Positions 43,062-51,040 of a DNA stretch of 64,000 bases are shown in pieces. Source of the stretch: Streptomyces sp. A1136 (GTDB taxonomy: Bacteria > Actinomycetota > Actinomycetes > Streptomycetales > Streptomycetaceae); NCBI RefSeq assembly GCF_004795055.1, contig NZ_SSBJ01000023.1:62001-126000 (forward strand), given 5' to 3'. Position numbers and translations under genes: made by a program. Within the stretch, counting starts at the first letter, position 1, and every line of letters begins with the position of its first letter. The notes beneath the pieces were generated by a model, which was given only the letters and a program-made list of their open reading frames with translations, made no database searches and was not told where the DNA came from.

Positions 43062-43813
43062 CCCCCGCCTCCCCGCCCCTGGCGGGGCGCACCGCGCTGG
43101 TCACGGGCGGCGGCAGCGGCATCGGCCGGGCCGTGGCGATCACCCTCGCCTCGCTCGGCGCCCGGGTCGCCGTCAACCACCCGCCCGGCACCGCGCCGGA
43201 CCCGCAGGACGGGGCGCGCCTGCCCGACGACAGCTTCGCGGTGGCGGCGGACGTCCGCGACCGGGAGCAGGTGGCCACCATGTTCCGTACGATCGGCCGA
43301 CGCTTCGGCGGCCGGCTCGACATCCTCGTCAACAACGCGGGCGTGTTCCCGCGCGCAGGGGTCCTGGACATCGACGAGACGGGCTGGGACCTCGTCCTCG
43401 ACACCAACCTCAAGGGCGCGTTCTTCTGCGCCCAGGAGGCGGCGGCGTTGATGATCCCCGAGCGTTCGGGCCGGATCGTGAACGTGGCGTCGAGCGCCGC
43501 GCTCACCGGGTCGCCGAAGGGTGCCCACTACGCGGCGAGCAAGGCCGGACTCATCGGCCTGGGCAAGTCGCTGGCGCGTGCGCTCGGCGGGTACGGCATC
43601 ACGGTGAACACCGTCGCGCCGGGTGTGACGCGGACGGCCCAGCCGGGCCTGGACGAAGAGGGTTTCGAGGCCGAGGGCCGGAAGATCCCGCTGGGCCGCG
43701 TGGCCCGCGCGCAGGACGTGGCGGACGCCGTCGCCTTCCTCGCGGGTGACGCCGGCGGGTACCTGACCGGTCAGACACTGGGCGTCAACGGCGGGACGGT
43801 GATGGTCCCGTGA
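43058..43813 (+). CDS. Short-chain dehydrogenase/reductase
   Basis: 251 aa, GTG start overlapping the previous stop (GTGA). Classical SDR motifs are complete: TGGGSGIGRAV, DILVNNAGVF, NVASSAA, and HYAASKAGLIGL (YxxxK), then the PG turn VAPGVTRTAQ. It should interconvert a ketone and alcohol with NAD(P)H. With the Gfo/Idh protein just before it, two redox steps on the same scaffold are likely. Confidence 0.92.
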   Translation: MTPASPPLAGRTALVTGGGSGIGRAVAITLASLGARVAVNHPPGTAPDPQDGARLPDDSFAVAADVRDREQVATMFRTIGRRFGGRLDILVNNAGVFPRAGVLDIDETGWDLVLDTNLKGAFFCAQEAAALMIPERSGRIVNVASSAALTGSPKGAHYAASKAGLIGLGKSLARALGGYGITVNTVAPGVTRTAQPGLDEEGFEAEGRKIPLGRVARAQDVADAVAFLAGDAGGYLTGQTLGVNGGTVMVP

Positions 43814-44478
43814 GCCCGTTGCCGGCCGCGGCGGCCTCCGTCCTCGCGGAGCTGACCGAACAGGCGGGCGGCCCGCCGGAACGGGTGCGGGCCAAACTCT
43901 CGCCGGTGCTGCACCCGTGGCTCCGCCGCTTCGTCGAACTGTCGCCGTACGTCGTGGTGGCGAGTTCGGACGGGAACGGTCACTGTGACGCCTCCCCCCG
44001 CGGAGGCGCTCCCGGCTTCGTCCGGGTCCTGGACGAGCGGACGCTCTTCCTCCCCGAGGAGTCCGGCAACCGCCTGTTGCAGACCTTGCGGAACCTGGAG
44101 CGGAGCCCCGGGGTCGGGCTCCTCTTCCTCGTCCCCGGTCTGCGGGAGACCGCCCGGGTCAACGGTCGGGCCGAACCGGTGGCGCGCAGCGATCCTCGGT
44201 GGGAGGCCCTGCCCCTCGACGCCGGGGAACGGGAGCGCCTGGCCTGGGGGTCGCTCGTCCACGTCGAGGAGGCCTACTACCACTGCGGGCGCGCGAGCCG
44301 GTTCGCCGACCTGTGGGACACCGGCCGGATCAACCGCAACCAGACGGATCCGCCGCTGGGCAAGCGGCCGGCCGCGACGGCAGGAGGGGAGAATCATGTG
44401 CGGCACGGTCGGTCTGTTCATGGGGTGTTCGGCGGTGAGCCTGTGCCCGAAGCAGGCGCTGTTCGCCCGACGGGATGA
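43810..44478 (+). CDS. Pyridoxamine-5'-phosphate-oxidase-like flavoprotein
   Basis: 222 aa, GTG start overlapping the SDR stop (GTGA). Features of the split-barrel FMN-binding fold are PYVVVASSDGNGHCDASPRG, RTLFLPEESGNRLLQTLRNL and GLLFLVPGLRETARVNGRAEPV. This pattern resembles the MSMEG_1061/PPOX-type subgroup. The last about 27 codons overlap the start of the AurF-like gene by 83 bp, and the C-terminal residues there look non-native. It may act as a flavin reductase or oxidase in the pathway. Confidence 0.78.
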   Translation: MSPLPAAAASVLAELTEQAGGPPERVRAKLSPVLHPWLRRFVELSPYVVVASSDGNGHCDASPRGGAPGFVRVLDERTLFLPEESGNRLLQTLRNLERSPGVGLLFLVPGLRETARVNGRAEPVARSDPRWEALPLDAGERERLAWGSLVHVEEAYYHCGRASRFADLWDTGRINRNQTDPPLGKRPAATAGGENHVRHGRSVHGVFGGEPVPEAGAVRPTG

Positions 44479-45481
44479 CGGGGGCGCCACCGACGGGGGC
44501 GGTACCGGCGAGGACGGGGCCGACGAGGGCCGTACCGGCGAGGACGGGGCCGAGACGTACGTCAGCCCGTTCCGCACCTGGTACGAGCGGGCCACCGTGC
44601 GTTCCTCCGAGCGGCGCCGGCTCGACCCCCTGACCGACGGTCAGGACTTCTTCGCCCCGGAGCTGGTGCCGCTGGCCTCCCATCCGTTGATCGCGGGGCT
44701 GCGCGGCGAACGGCCCGACCTCCACCGCGAGGTACTCGTCCGGCACCTGTACCGATACTTGGACTTCACGGCGAAGCTGGAGCACCTGGTCGTCAACCGG
44801 ACGGTGCTCGGCATCGCCCACGGCACGATCGGGGTGCGGGTGCCCGAGGCCATGCGGCTGGACGCCTTCAAGATCTACTGTGACGAGGCCTACCACGCGC
44901 TGTTCTCGGCGGACCTCGCGGCCCAGGTGCGCGAGGCGACCGACGTCCGCGCGGACCTGGCGCGGGTGCCGTACTTCATCACGCGCCTGCAGCGGTTCCT
45001 GGAGGAGACGCCGGACGACCTGTCGGCACTCACCGAGATCCTGTTCGTCATCGTGTCGGAGACGCTGATCACGGCCCAGCTCGCGGAGATGGGCAACGAC
45101 CGCAGCGTCGCCCCGGCGGTCCGCGAGACGGTGCGCGACCACGCGTTGGACGAAGGCCGCCACCACGCGTACTTCGCCATCTTCCTGCGTCACCTGTGGG
45201 GCCAGCTGACGCCGGCCACCCGCCGCCGCGCGGCGCTTCGGGTGCCGCGGTTGATCCGCATTTTCACGGACCCCGACGTCCCGTCGGTGGAAAAGGAGAT
45301 CGTCGGTTACGGGCTCCCCCGTGACGACGCCAAACAGATCGTCGCCGAATTGTTTCCGGATGCGTCCGTCACCGCGTACGCGAAAAGCGTGGCGCAACAG
45401 ACGGTCCGGCATTTCGCGTCGGTCGGGGCACTGGACGACGAGCAGGTGCGCGCGGAATTCGCGGCGTACGGACTGCTCTGA
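44396..45481 (+). CDS. AurF-like diiron oxygenase
   Basis: 361 aa from ATG 44396 (AGGAGGGG 7 nt upstream). The carboxylate/histidine ligand set of AurF-type N-oxygenases can be followed: KLEHLVVN, DEAYHAL (ExxH), VSETLITAQL, and DHALDEGRHHAYF (H, E, H). AurF converts arylamines to nitro compounds, and relatives oxidise other amines. The first about 50 residues are odd: they begin MCGTVGLF and contain a duplicated Gly/Asp/Glu-rich unit from a 27-bp tandem repeat near 44500-44555. Whether they are translated, given the overlap with the upstream gene, is uncertain. Confidence 0.8.
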   Translation: MCGTVGLFMGCSAVSLCPKQALFARRDDGGATDGGGTGEDGADEGRTGEDGAETYVSPFRTWYERATVRSSERRRLDPLTDGQDFFAPELVPLASHPLIAGLRGERPDLHREVLVRHLYRYLDFTAKLEHLVVNRTVLGIAHGTIGVRVPEAMRLDAFKIYCDEAYHALFSADLAAQVREATDVRADLARVPYFITRLQRFLEETPDDLSALTEILFVIVSETLITAQLAEMGNDRSVAPAVRETVRDHALDEGRHHAYFAIFLRHLWGQLTPATRRRAALRVPRLIRIFTDPDVPSVEKEIVGYGLPRDDAKQIVAELFPDASVTAYAKSVAQQTVRHFASVGALDDEQVRAEFAAYGLL

Positions 45482-45504
45482 GGCAAGGACGGAAGGACAG
45501 GCTG

Positions 45505-46302
45505 ATGAAACATCTGATCACCGCCGAGGACGGCCCGCGCCTCCTCGGTCTCCTGCGCGAACAGGGGCTGCTGCCGGACGGGTACCGATGCGTGTACGCG
45601 GCCGGCTCGTTGGTGCGCGGCTGGGGCAACGAAACGAGCGATCTCGATCTCTACGTGGTGTCCGACGCGCCGGGGGCGCCGGAGGGCGTGGAGGACTTCC
45701 ACCCCGTGGCCCTGACCCCCGACCGGGTGCCCGTGGCGGTCCCCACCCTGGGGGACCGGCGTGGGGACGTCGAGTACTGGTCGGCGGACCAGGTCGGGCA
45801 GGTGCTGGCGAAGGTCTCCTGGGAGGCGTACCGCGGCGAACGCGACGCCGGCGCCACCGTGAGCCAGGTCGAGCGCGACGCCCTGGTCAAGCTGGGCCAC
45901 GCGATAGCCCTCGACGGTGCCCCGTGGCTGGAGGGGGCGCAGCGGCGACTGCGGTCCTCGGCCTTCGGCCGCACGATCGCCGCCCGGAGCCTCGACCTCG
46001 CCGACACGTTCGCCGAGGACGCGCTGGGCCAGCTCGGCTCGGGGGACGCCGAGAGCGCGGTGTTGACCGCGAAGCTCGCCTTCGGGTACGCCGCGGACGC
46101 GCTGCTCGCCCACCACGGGGAGTACGGGACCACCGCCAAGTGGCGGTCGAGGAAGTACCGGGCCGCGGCGCCGGCCGTGCTGCCCTTCGAGCGGTACTGG
46201 CGGATCGAGACCATGCGCGACTACGACCCCGGTGACCCGGGCCGCTGGATCGAGGACGTCATCGGCTGCGTGCGGCGCGTCTCGATGGAGGTGGAGGTCT
46301 GA
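45505..46302 (+). CDS. Nucleotidyltransferase-fold protein
   Basis: 265 aa from ATG 45505. Residues about 30-52 read AAGSLVRGWGNETSDLDLYVV, the GSx9-10DxD metal-binding pattern of the DNA-polymerase-beta nucleotidyltransferase superfamily (antibiotic adenylyltransferases, MNTs). The remainder is helical, with FGYAADALLAHHGEYGTTAKW-type residues. It might nucleotidylate a pathway intermediate or a peptide. It is the gene immediately before the PqqD-like protein, overlapping it by one base (TGATG). Confidence 0.72.
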   Translation: MKHLITAEDGPRLLGLLREQGLLPDGYRCVYAAGSLVRGWGNETSDLDLYVVSDAPGAPEGVEDFHPVALTPDRVPVAVPTLGDRRGDVEYWSADQVGQVLAKVSWEAYRGERDAGATVSQVERDALVKLGHAIALDGAPWLEGAQRRLRSSAFGRTIAARSLDLADTFAEDALGQLGSGDAESAVLTAKLAFGYAADALLAHHGEYGTTAKWRSRKYRAAAPAVLPFERYWRIETMRDYDPGDPGRWIEDVIGCVRRVSMEVEV

Positions 46303-46583
46303 TGGCGGCGCAGGTCCCGGGCCACAGCGTGCCCCGGCAGAATCTGGAGGTCCGTATCCGGTCCACCGGGGGCACCATCCTGCTCGCCCGGTACGACCAG
46401 GCGTACGAGCTGCCCGAGGTGGCGGCGTTCATCTGGCGGCGTGTCAACGGCACGGACCGGGTCGAGGACATCTCCCGGGCGGTCGCCGAGCATTACGGCA
46501 TCGACGACGGCACGGCCCTCGCGGACACCGCGGAGATGCTGGAGTGGCTGCGGGACGAGGAGCTGGTTCTGCTCGCCCACTGA
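46302..46583 (+). CDS. PqqD-like peptide-recognition protein
   Basis: 93 aa. A winged-helix PqqD/RRE-type fold is suggested by EVRIRSTGGTILLAR, AYELPEVAAFIWRRVNGTDRVEDI and a C-terminal helix LEWLRDEELVLL. PqqD-like proteins bind leader peptides of ribosomally made, modified peptides. The next gene encodes a 22-aa peptide and the one after it has a C-terminal PqqD-like domain, strengthening a RiPP interpretation. Last gene of the long rightward transcript, followed by a hairpin. Confidence 0.82.
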   Translation: MAAQVPGHSVPRQNLEVRIRSTGGTILLARYDQAYELPEVAAFIWRRVNGTDRVEDISRAVAEHYGIDDGTALADTAEMLEWLRDEELVLLAH

Positions 46584-46622
46584 CCCGGACCTCTTACGAA
46601 TTCTCGCCCGACACGGCGGGAA

Positions 46623-46651
46623 AAGCCGTTCTCGAAATTCGAGAACGGCTT
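46623..46651. terminator. Perfect 29-nt palindrome after PqqD-like gene
   Basis: Centred on 46637; forms a 12-bp stem with an AAATT loop. There is no U-run. It lies 40 bp after the PqqD-like stop and before the promoter of the small peptide, so it probably closes the long operon. Binding of a dimeric regulator is an alternative. Confidence 0.65.
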
Positions 46652-46697
46652 GGAGGCGTTTCCCGAAATTCCCCGGGAAATAATTTTCCGAGCAGGG

Positions 46698-46727
46698 TTG
46701 CAATGGCTCGGAAATTCCGCCTAACAT
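46698..46727 (+). promoter_or_regulatory. Promoter of the 22-aa peptide gene
   Basis: TTGCAA (46698-46703) and TAACAT (46722-46727), 18 bp apart, form a good sigma-70-type pair. The surrounding 100 bp is unusually AT-rich for the window. The expected start near 46734 gives a leader of about 55 nt, with GAGGTG before the ATG. Confidence 0.55.
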
Positions 46728-46790
46728 CAGCACATGACGCCGCACCGGATGAGCCGGGGCAGCGAAAGCCATAAAAATGAGGTGTTTCAT

Positions 46791-46859
46791 ATGAAGCAGT
46801 ACAACAAGCCGCAGGCGAAGAAGGTCGACTTCTCCCGCGTGATGATGAACAACCGCTAA
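46791..46859 (+). CDS. Small peptide, candidate RiPP precursor or scaffold
   Basis: 22 aa from ATG 46791 with GAGGTG 6 nt upstream; stop TAA. The sequence begins MKQYNKPQAKKVDF and ends SRVMMNNR. It is basic, hydrophilic, with no signal peptide and no Cys, Ser/Thr-rich or Gly core. It has its own promoter and a strong hairpin after the stop, typical of a highly expressed precursor gene within a modification operon. Flanking genes encode a PqqD-like protein and an Asn-synthetase/PqqD fusion. It does not fit lasso (no suitable ring residues or leader length), lanthipeptide or sactipeptide precursors. Product unknown. Confidence 0.6.
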   Translation: MKQYNKPQAKKVDFSRVMMNNR

Positions 46860-46872
46860 TTACCAGCGGACC

Positions 46873-46912
46873 GGGGCGCCTCTTCACCATCAGAGGCGCC
46901 CCTTGTCTTTTC
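46873..46912 (+). terminator. Rho-independent terminator/attenuator after peptide gene
   Basis: Perfect 11-bp stem (GGGGCGCCTCT at 46873-46883, complement at 46892-46902), 8-nt loop, followed by TTGTCTTTTC, a U-rich tail that is uncommon in this genome. It should stop most transcripts after the peptide gene and let a fraction continue into the Asn-synthetase gene. Confidence 0.85.
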
Positions 46913-46974
46913 ATGAACAGTTTTCTCCGGATTTTCATCCATGTTTTCACCCCCCACCGGAAAGGAACGGGAGC

Positions 46975-49200
46975 ATGTGCGGACTCGGCGGTCTCGCTCG
47001 CATCGACGGGCAGGACCTCGGTGTCGAAGCCGACGCGATCCTGGCGACCATGGCCCGCACGCTGGCGCACCGCGGGCCCGACGAGGAAGAGTTGCTGCGT
47101 CGCGGGAACGTCGGCATGGCGTTCACCCGGCTGTCCCTGGTGGACCCGGAGAACGGAGGCCAGCCGCTCTACAGCGAGGACCGGTCGATCGTCCTCATCG
47201 CCAACGGCGAGGTCTACAACCACAAGGAGCTGGCGGCCACCCTGCCGGCCGGGACCCGGCTGCGCACCGGCTCGGACTGCGAGGTGCTCGTGCACCTCTA
47301 CCAGCACAAGGGCCTGGCCTTCCTCGACGACGTCCGGGGCATGTTCGGACTCGTGCTGTGGGACCGGCGCCGCGACGTCCTGCTCCTCGCGCGCGACCAC
47401 TTCGGGGTCAAGCCGCTCTTCTACACCCGTGACGACCGACGGATCGCCTTCGCCTCCGAGATCAAGGCGCTCTTCGCCGACCCGGCCACCCCGCGCCGCG
47501 TCGACTGGGACGGCGCCCTGGTCAACCCGACCGTGACGTCCGCGCCCTCGCTGGACCTCGGCGCACCCGCCACCTACTTCGAGGGCGTGGAGTCCGTCCC
47601 GGCCGCCACCATCCTCGAAATAGACCTGCGCGACGGCGCCACCCGGCGCCACTCCTACTGGTCCCTGCCCGACTTCGACGGGGACTCGACCCGTACCGAC
47701 GAGCAGATCATCGGCGACTTCCGCGAGCTGCTCGCCGACTCGGTGCGGGCCTGCGCCACGGCGGACGTGTCCATCGGCCTCTTCCTCAGCGGCGGGGTCG
47801 ACTCGGCCGCGGTCGCCGCCCTCGCCGCGGACACCACGGACCTACGGACCTTCTCCGTACTGAGCGGCTCGACCGTGGTCAACGGCGACGCCCGGCACGC
47901 CCGCATCGTCGCCGACAAGCTCGGCGTCGCCAACCACCAGATCCGGTTCGACGCCTCCCACGTGCCCACGGCCGACGAGTGGAAGCGGCTGCTGTGGCTC
48001 ACGGAGATGCCCACCTGCAGCCCTGAGCAGTACTACAAGCACGAACTCCACCGGTACGTACGGGCCGAGCACCCCGAGATCAAGGGCATGCTGCTGGGCG
48101 CCGCCGCCGACGAGTTCTGCGGGGGCTACTCCACCACCACCGCCGGCGACGCCGGCTGGCACGCCTTCGAGGACGCCCTGACCGGTATGGCCCGCCGCGG
48201 CCGCTTGGACGACGGCCGGTCCCGGCTCGCGGCCTGGTGGGAGGGAGCCGAGGGCGGCCTGCTGACCGACGCCGCGCTCGACCTGTCCCGCGCGCTTCCG
48301 GGACGCGACCCGTACGGCGCGTTCGTGGCGGCCAAGATGCGCGACGTCGAGCAGTTCAACTGCTGGCACGAGGACCGTACGGCGGCGGGCAGCGGCACCG
48401 AGGCCCGCGTCCCCTTCCTCGACCGACGCCTGGTGGAACTCGTCGCCTCGATCCCGGCGGCCCGGCGCGAGCGCCTGCTGTGGGACAAGGCCATCGTCCG
48501 CCGGGCGGTCGCCGACCTGCTCCCGCCCGAGGTGACCTACCGCCCCAAGGTGCCCTTCTTCTACGGCGAGGGGGTGCAGCACACGCACCGCCCCTTCATC
48601 GAGATGCTCACCCGTGACGGCTGCGCCCTCGTCGAGGAGGCCCTCGCCACCGCGCGCGGCAGGGAGATGCTCGACGCGGACCGCGTCCGCGCCCTGCTGC
48701 GACGCCTCTCGGACGCCCCGCTCTCCGCGCACGTGGAGCGGCTCCTCCCGCTGCTCAACCTGTGCCTGCTCGACACGATGGTCGCCGAACTCCCGCCGCC
48801 GCTGGTCGAGTCCGCGGTGCTGTTGCCCGCGGTGCGCCCCGCCCACCCGTTCACCGACTGGGACACCGAGGCGCCGCGCATCGAGGAACTGGTCTTCGCG
48901 CCGTCGCGCTGGGCCCCGGAGAGCGTGCTCCGTCTGGCGGACCACGTCGAGCTTCTCCGCGACGGCTCCGGCACCGCGTACCTCGCCGTCGAGGGCTCCC
49001 TGGAGTACGTGCTCGACGCCGACGCCCCGTGGACGCTCCTGTTGCACGCCCTCGACGGCACGCGCACCCTCGCCCAGGCCTGCGCCGGCGTGGAGACCCC
49101 CCTCGAAGCCTTCCGGCAACTGCTTGACGACTCCCTTGACCTCGGGCTGCTGTCCCTGCGCACGCCGGCCGGGACCGGGACACCCACCCCCCACGAGTGA
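46975..49200 (+). CDS. Asparagine-synthetase-like amide ligase with PqqD-like C-terminus
   Basis: 741 aa from ATG 46975. Residues 2-220 form a class II glutaminase (MCGLGGLA with nucleophile Cys2; AHRGPDEE; NGEVYNHKEL), so ammonia can be taken from Gln. The synthetase domain has FLSGGVDSAAV (ATP loop, about residue 271) and later GSGTEARVPFLDRRLVEL. AsnB proteins are usually about 550-640 aa. Here about 90 extra residues (about 650-740) resemble a PqqD/RRE domain (VEGSLEYVLDADAPWTLLLHALDGTRTL-type pattern). This suggests action on a peptide: amidation or amide bond formation on the 22-aa product. The intact glutaminase half separates it from many lasso cyclases. Confidence 0.82.
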   Translation: MCGLGGLARIDGQDLGVEADAILATMARTLAHRGPDEEELLRRGNVGMAFTRLSLVDPENGGQPLYSEDRSIVLIANGEVYNHKELAATLPAGTRLRTGSDCEVLVHLYQHKGLAFLDDVRGMFGLVLWDRRRDVLLLARDHFGVKPLFYTRDDRRIAFASEIKALFADPATPRRVDWDGALVNPTVTSAPSLDLGAPATYFEGVESVPAATILEIDLRDGATRRHSYWSLPDFDGDSTRTDEQIIGDFRELLADSVRACATADVSIGLFLSGGVDSAAVAALAADTTDLRTFSVLSGSTVVNGDARHARIVADKLGVANHQIRFDASHVPTADEWKRLLWLTEMPTCSPEQYYKHELHRYVRAEHPEIKGMLLGAAADEFCGGYSTTTAGDAGWHAFEDALTGMARRGRLDDGRSRLAAWWEGAEGGLLTDAALDLSRALPGRDPYGAFVAAKMRDVEQFNCWHEDRTAAGSGTEARVPFLDRRLVELVASIPAARRERLLWDKAIVRRAVADLLPPEVTYRPKVPFFYGEGVQHTHRPFIEMLTRDGCALVEEALATARGREMLDADRVRALLRRLSDAPLSAHVERLLPLLNLCLLDTMVAELPPPLVESAVLLPAVRPAHPFTDWDTEAPRIEELVFAPSRWAPESVLRLADHVELLRDGSGTAYLAVEGSLEYVLDADAPWTLLLHALDGTRTLAQACAGVETPLEAFRQLLDDSLDLGLLSLRTPAGTGTPTPHE

Positions 49201-49214
49201 GGCAGGAACCCTTG

Positions 49215-50216
49215 ATGACCACCGACTTCGCGATCGAGGCCGTGGACCTCGCCCGCTCCTACCGGACGCGCACCGGGTGGCTGAAACCCCAGCGCAAGAC
49301 GATCGACGCCGTCCGGGGCGTCTCCCTGACCGTGGGACGGGGCGAGCTCTTCGGGCTGCTCGGCCCCAACGGCGCGGGCAAGACCACCACGATCAAGATG
49401 CTGAACACGCTGCTTCTGCCCACCGGGGGCAGCGCCCGCATCCTCGGGTACGACGTGGCCCGGCAGCCACTGGAGGTGCGTCGGCGCATCGGCTACGTCT
49501 TCGGCGGCGACCGCGGGCTGTACGAGCGGCTTTCCGCGCTCGACAACCTCCGCTACTTCGCCGAGCTGTACGGGGTCGAACCGCGCGAGCAGCTTCCCCG
49601 GATACGTGAACTCCTGGAGCGGGTCGGCCTGGAGGGCCGGGAGAAGGAACGCGTCGAGGGGTACTCCCGCGGCATGCGTCAGAAGCTCCACATCGCACGG
49701 GGCCTGCTGCACCGGCCCGACGTCCTGTTCCTGGACGAGCCGTCGATCGGGGTGGACCCGGCCGCCGCGCGCGAACTGCGCCGGATGGTCGCCGACCTCG
49801 TCGAGGGCGGCACCACGGTGCTGCTGACGACGCACTACATGGCGGAGGCGGACGAGCTGTGCGACCGCATCGCGGTCATCGCCTCGGGCACCGTGCGGGC
49901 CGAGGGCACACCCGACGAACTCAAGGACCGGGTGCGCAAGGTCGACGTCCTGGAGATCGAGGTCCACGACGCGGTCGGGGAGGAGCACCTGCGGCTGCTC
50001 CGCGACACCGAGGGGATCGAGCGGGCCACCGTCGAGACCAAGGGCACGATCGACGTCGTGACCGTCCACGCCCGACCCTCCCACGAAAACCACGCCTCGG
50101 TGCGGGCCGTGCTCGGGGACGTGCGCGTCGGCAAGGTGACCACCCGGGAGCCCACGCTGGAGGACGCGTACCTGTCCATCGTCGGCGACGCGGTGACGGA
50201 GGGCGGCGAGGGATGA
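49215..50216 (+). CDS. ABC exporter ATPase (DrrA-like)
   Basis: 333 aa. Walker A GPNGAGKTTTIKM, ABC signature YSRGMRQKLHIARGLL, Walker B VLFLDEPSIGVDP and switch LLTTHYM are all present. The last about 100 residues form the DUF4162-type tail of DrrA/NodI-like drug exporters. It follows the Asn-synthetase gene by 14 bp and overlaps the permease (ATGA). With the two permeases it probably exports the product of this operon. Confidence 0.92.
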   Translation: MTTDFAIEAVDLARSYRTRTGWLKPQRKTIDAVRGVSLTVGRGELFGLLGPNGAGKTTTIKMLNTLLLPTGGSARILGYDVARQPLEVRRRIGYVFGGDRGLYERLSALDNLRYFAELYGVEPREQLPRIRELLERVGLEGREKERVEGYSRGMRQKLHIARGLLHRPDVLFLDEPSIGVDPAAARELRRMVADLVEGGTTVLLTTHYMAEADELCDRIAVIASGTVRAEGTPDELKDRVRKVDVLEIEVHDAVGEEHLRLLRDTEGIERATVETKGTIDVVTVHARPSHENHASVRAVLGDVRVGKVTTREPTLEDAYLSIVGDAVTEGGEG

Positions 50217-51013
50217 CGACCTACAGCACCTCCCGCGGCCCGTACCGCTTCTGGCGTCTGATGGCGGTGGGCCTGCGCACCCACGTCCTGCACCTGTCCC
50301 GCTCCGGCGTCGAGCTGGTGATGGCCGTCTTCTCGCCGCTCGTCTTCGCGACTTTGGCGGTGTACCTGTTCCGGGCCGGCGACCACCCGGACCGGCTGCT
50401 CCAGGCGGCGGTCGGCGCCGGTCTCATGGGCGTCTGGTCCGCGGTGCTCTTCGGTGCCGGCGGCGCCATCCAGGAGCAACGGTGGATGGGGACGCTCGAG
50501 ACGTTGGTGTCCGCGCCGACCCGTTTCTCGCTCGTCCTGCTGCCGATCACCTTCGCCACCGCGCTCGTCGGCCTGTACTCGCTCGTGGCCACCGTGGTGT
50601 GGGGCGTCGTGCTCTTCGACATCCCCTTCACACCGGCGTCGCCGTGGCTGCTCGCGCCGGCCATGCTGGTGTGCGTCGTGGCGCTGGGCATGATGGGCAT
50701 TCTCATGGCGGCCACGTTCGTCCTCCTGCGCAACGCCAACGCCCTGGCCAACGCCCTGGACTACCCGGTGTGGATGTTCTCCGGCGTACTCGTCTCGACG
50801 GCGTCGCTGCCGGCGTGGACGCGCCCCGTCACCTGGGCGCTCCCCACGAGTTGGGCCGCCCGGGCGGTACAGGCGGCCACGAGTGGCGGCGAGGTCCTGA
50901 GGCCGTCGCTGGTGGCCCTCGGCCTCGGCGCGGGCTATGCGGGCCTGGCCCTGATCGCCCTCGTCTGGGTGGAACGCCGCGCCCGCAGCGCGGGCACCCT
51001 CGCACTGACCTGA
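50213..51013 (+). CDS. ABC-2 type permease 1
   Basis: 266 aa with six hydrophobic segments, typical of ABC-2 drug-exporter permeases: VELVMAVFSPLVFATLAVYL, the conserved cytoplasmic RWMGTLETLVSAPTRFSLVL (EQRWMGTLE, where many relatives have ERExGTLE), then ALDYPVWMFSGVLVSTASLP and a C-terminal helix before an R-rich tail. It pairs with the next permease and the DrrA-like ATPase to make a heterodimeric transporter. The start overlaps the ATPase stop. Confidence 0.88.
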   Translation: MTTYSTSRGPYRFWRLMAVGLRTHVLHLSRSGVELVMAVFSPLVFATLAVYLFRAGDHPDRLLQAAVGAGLMGVWSAVLFGAGGAIQEQRWMGTLETLVSAPTRFSLVLLPITFATALVGLYSLVATVVWGVVLFDIPFTPASPWLLAPAMLVCVVALGMMGILMAATFVLLRNANALANALDYPVWMFSGVLVSTASLPAWTRPVTWALPTSWAARAVQAATSGGEVLRPSLVALGLGAGYAGLALIALVWVERRARSAGTLALT

Positions 51014-51040
51014 GCGCCGGAACACAGCGGAGACACAGCG

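Noticed and set aside
46791..46859. Pearlin-type scaffold peptide extended by peptide-aminoacyl-tRNA ligases
   Set aside because: No LanB-like ligase gene is present anywhere in the window.
46791..49200. Lasso peptide cluster
   Set aside because: PqqD-like and Asn-synthetase-like proteins fit, but there is no transglutaminase-like leader peptidase and the 22-aa peptide is too short, with no Gly/Cys/Ala at a ring start plus Asp/Glu at 7-9 after a leader.
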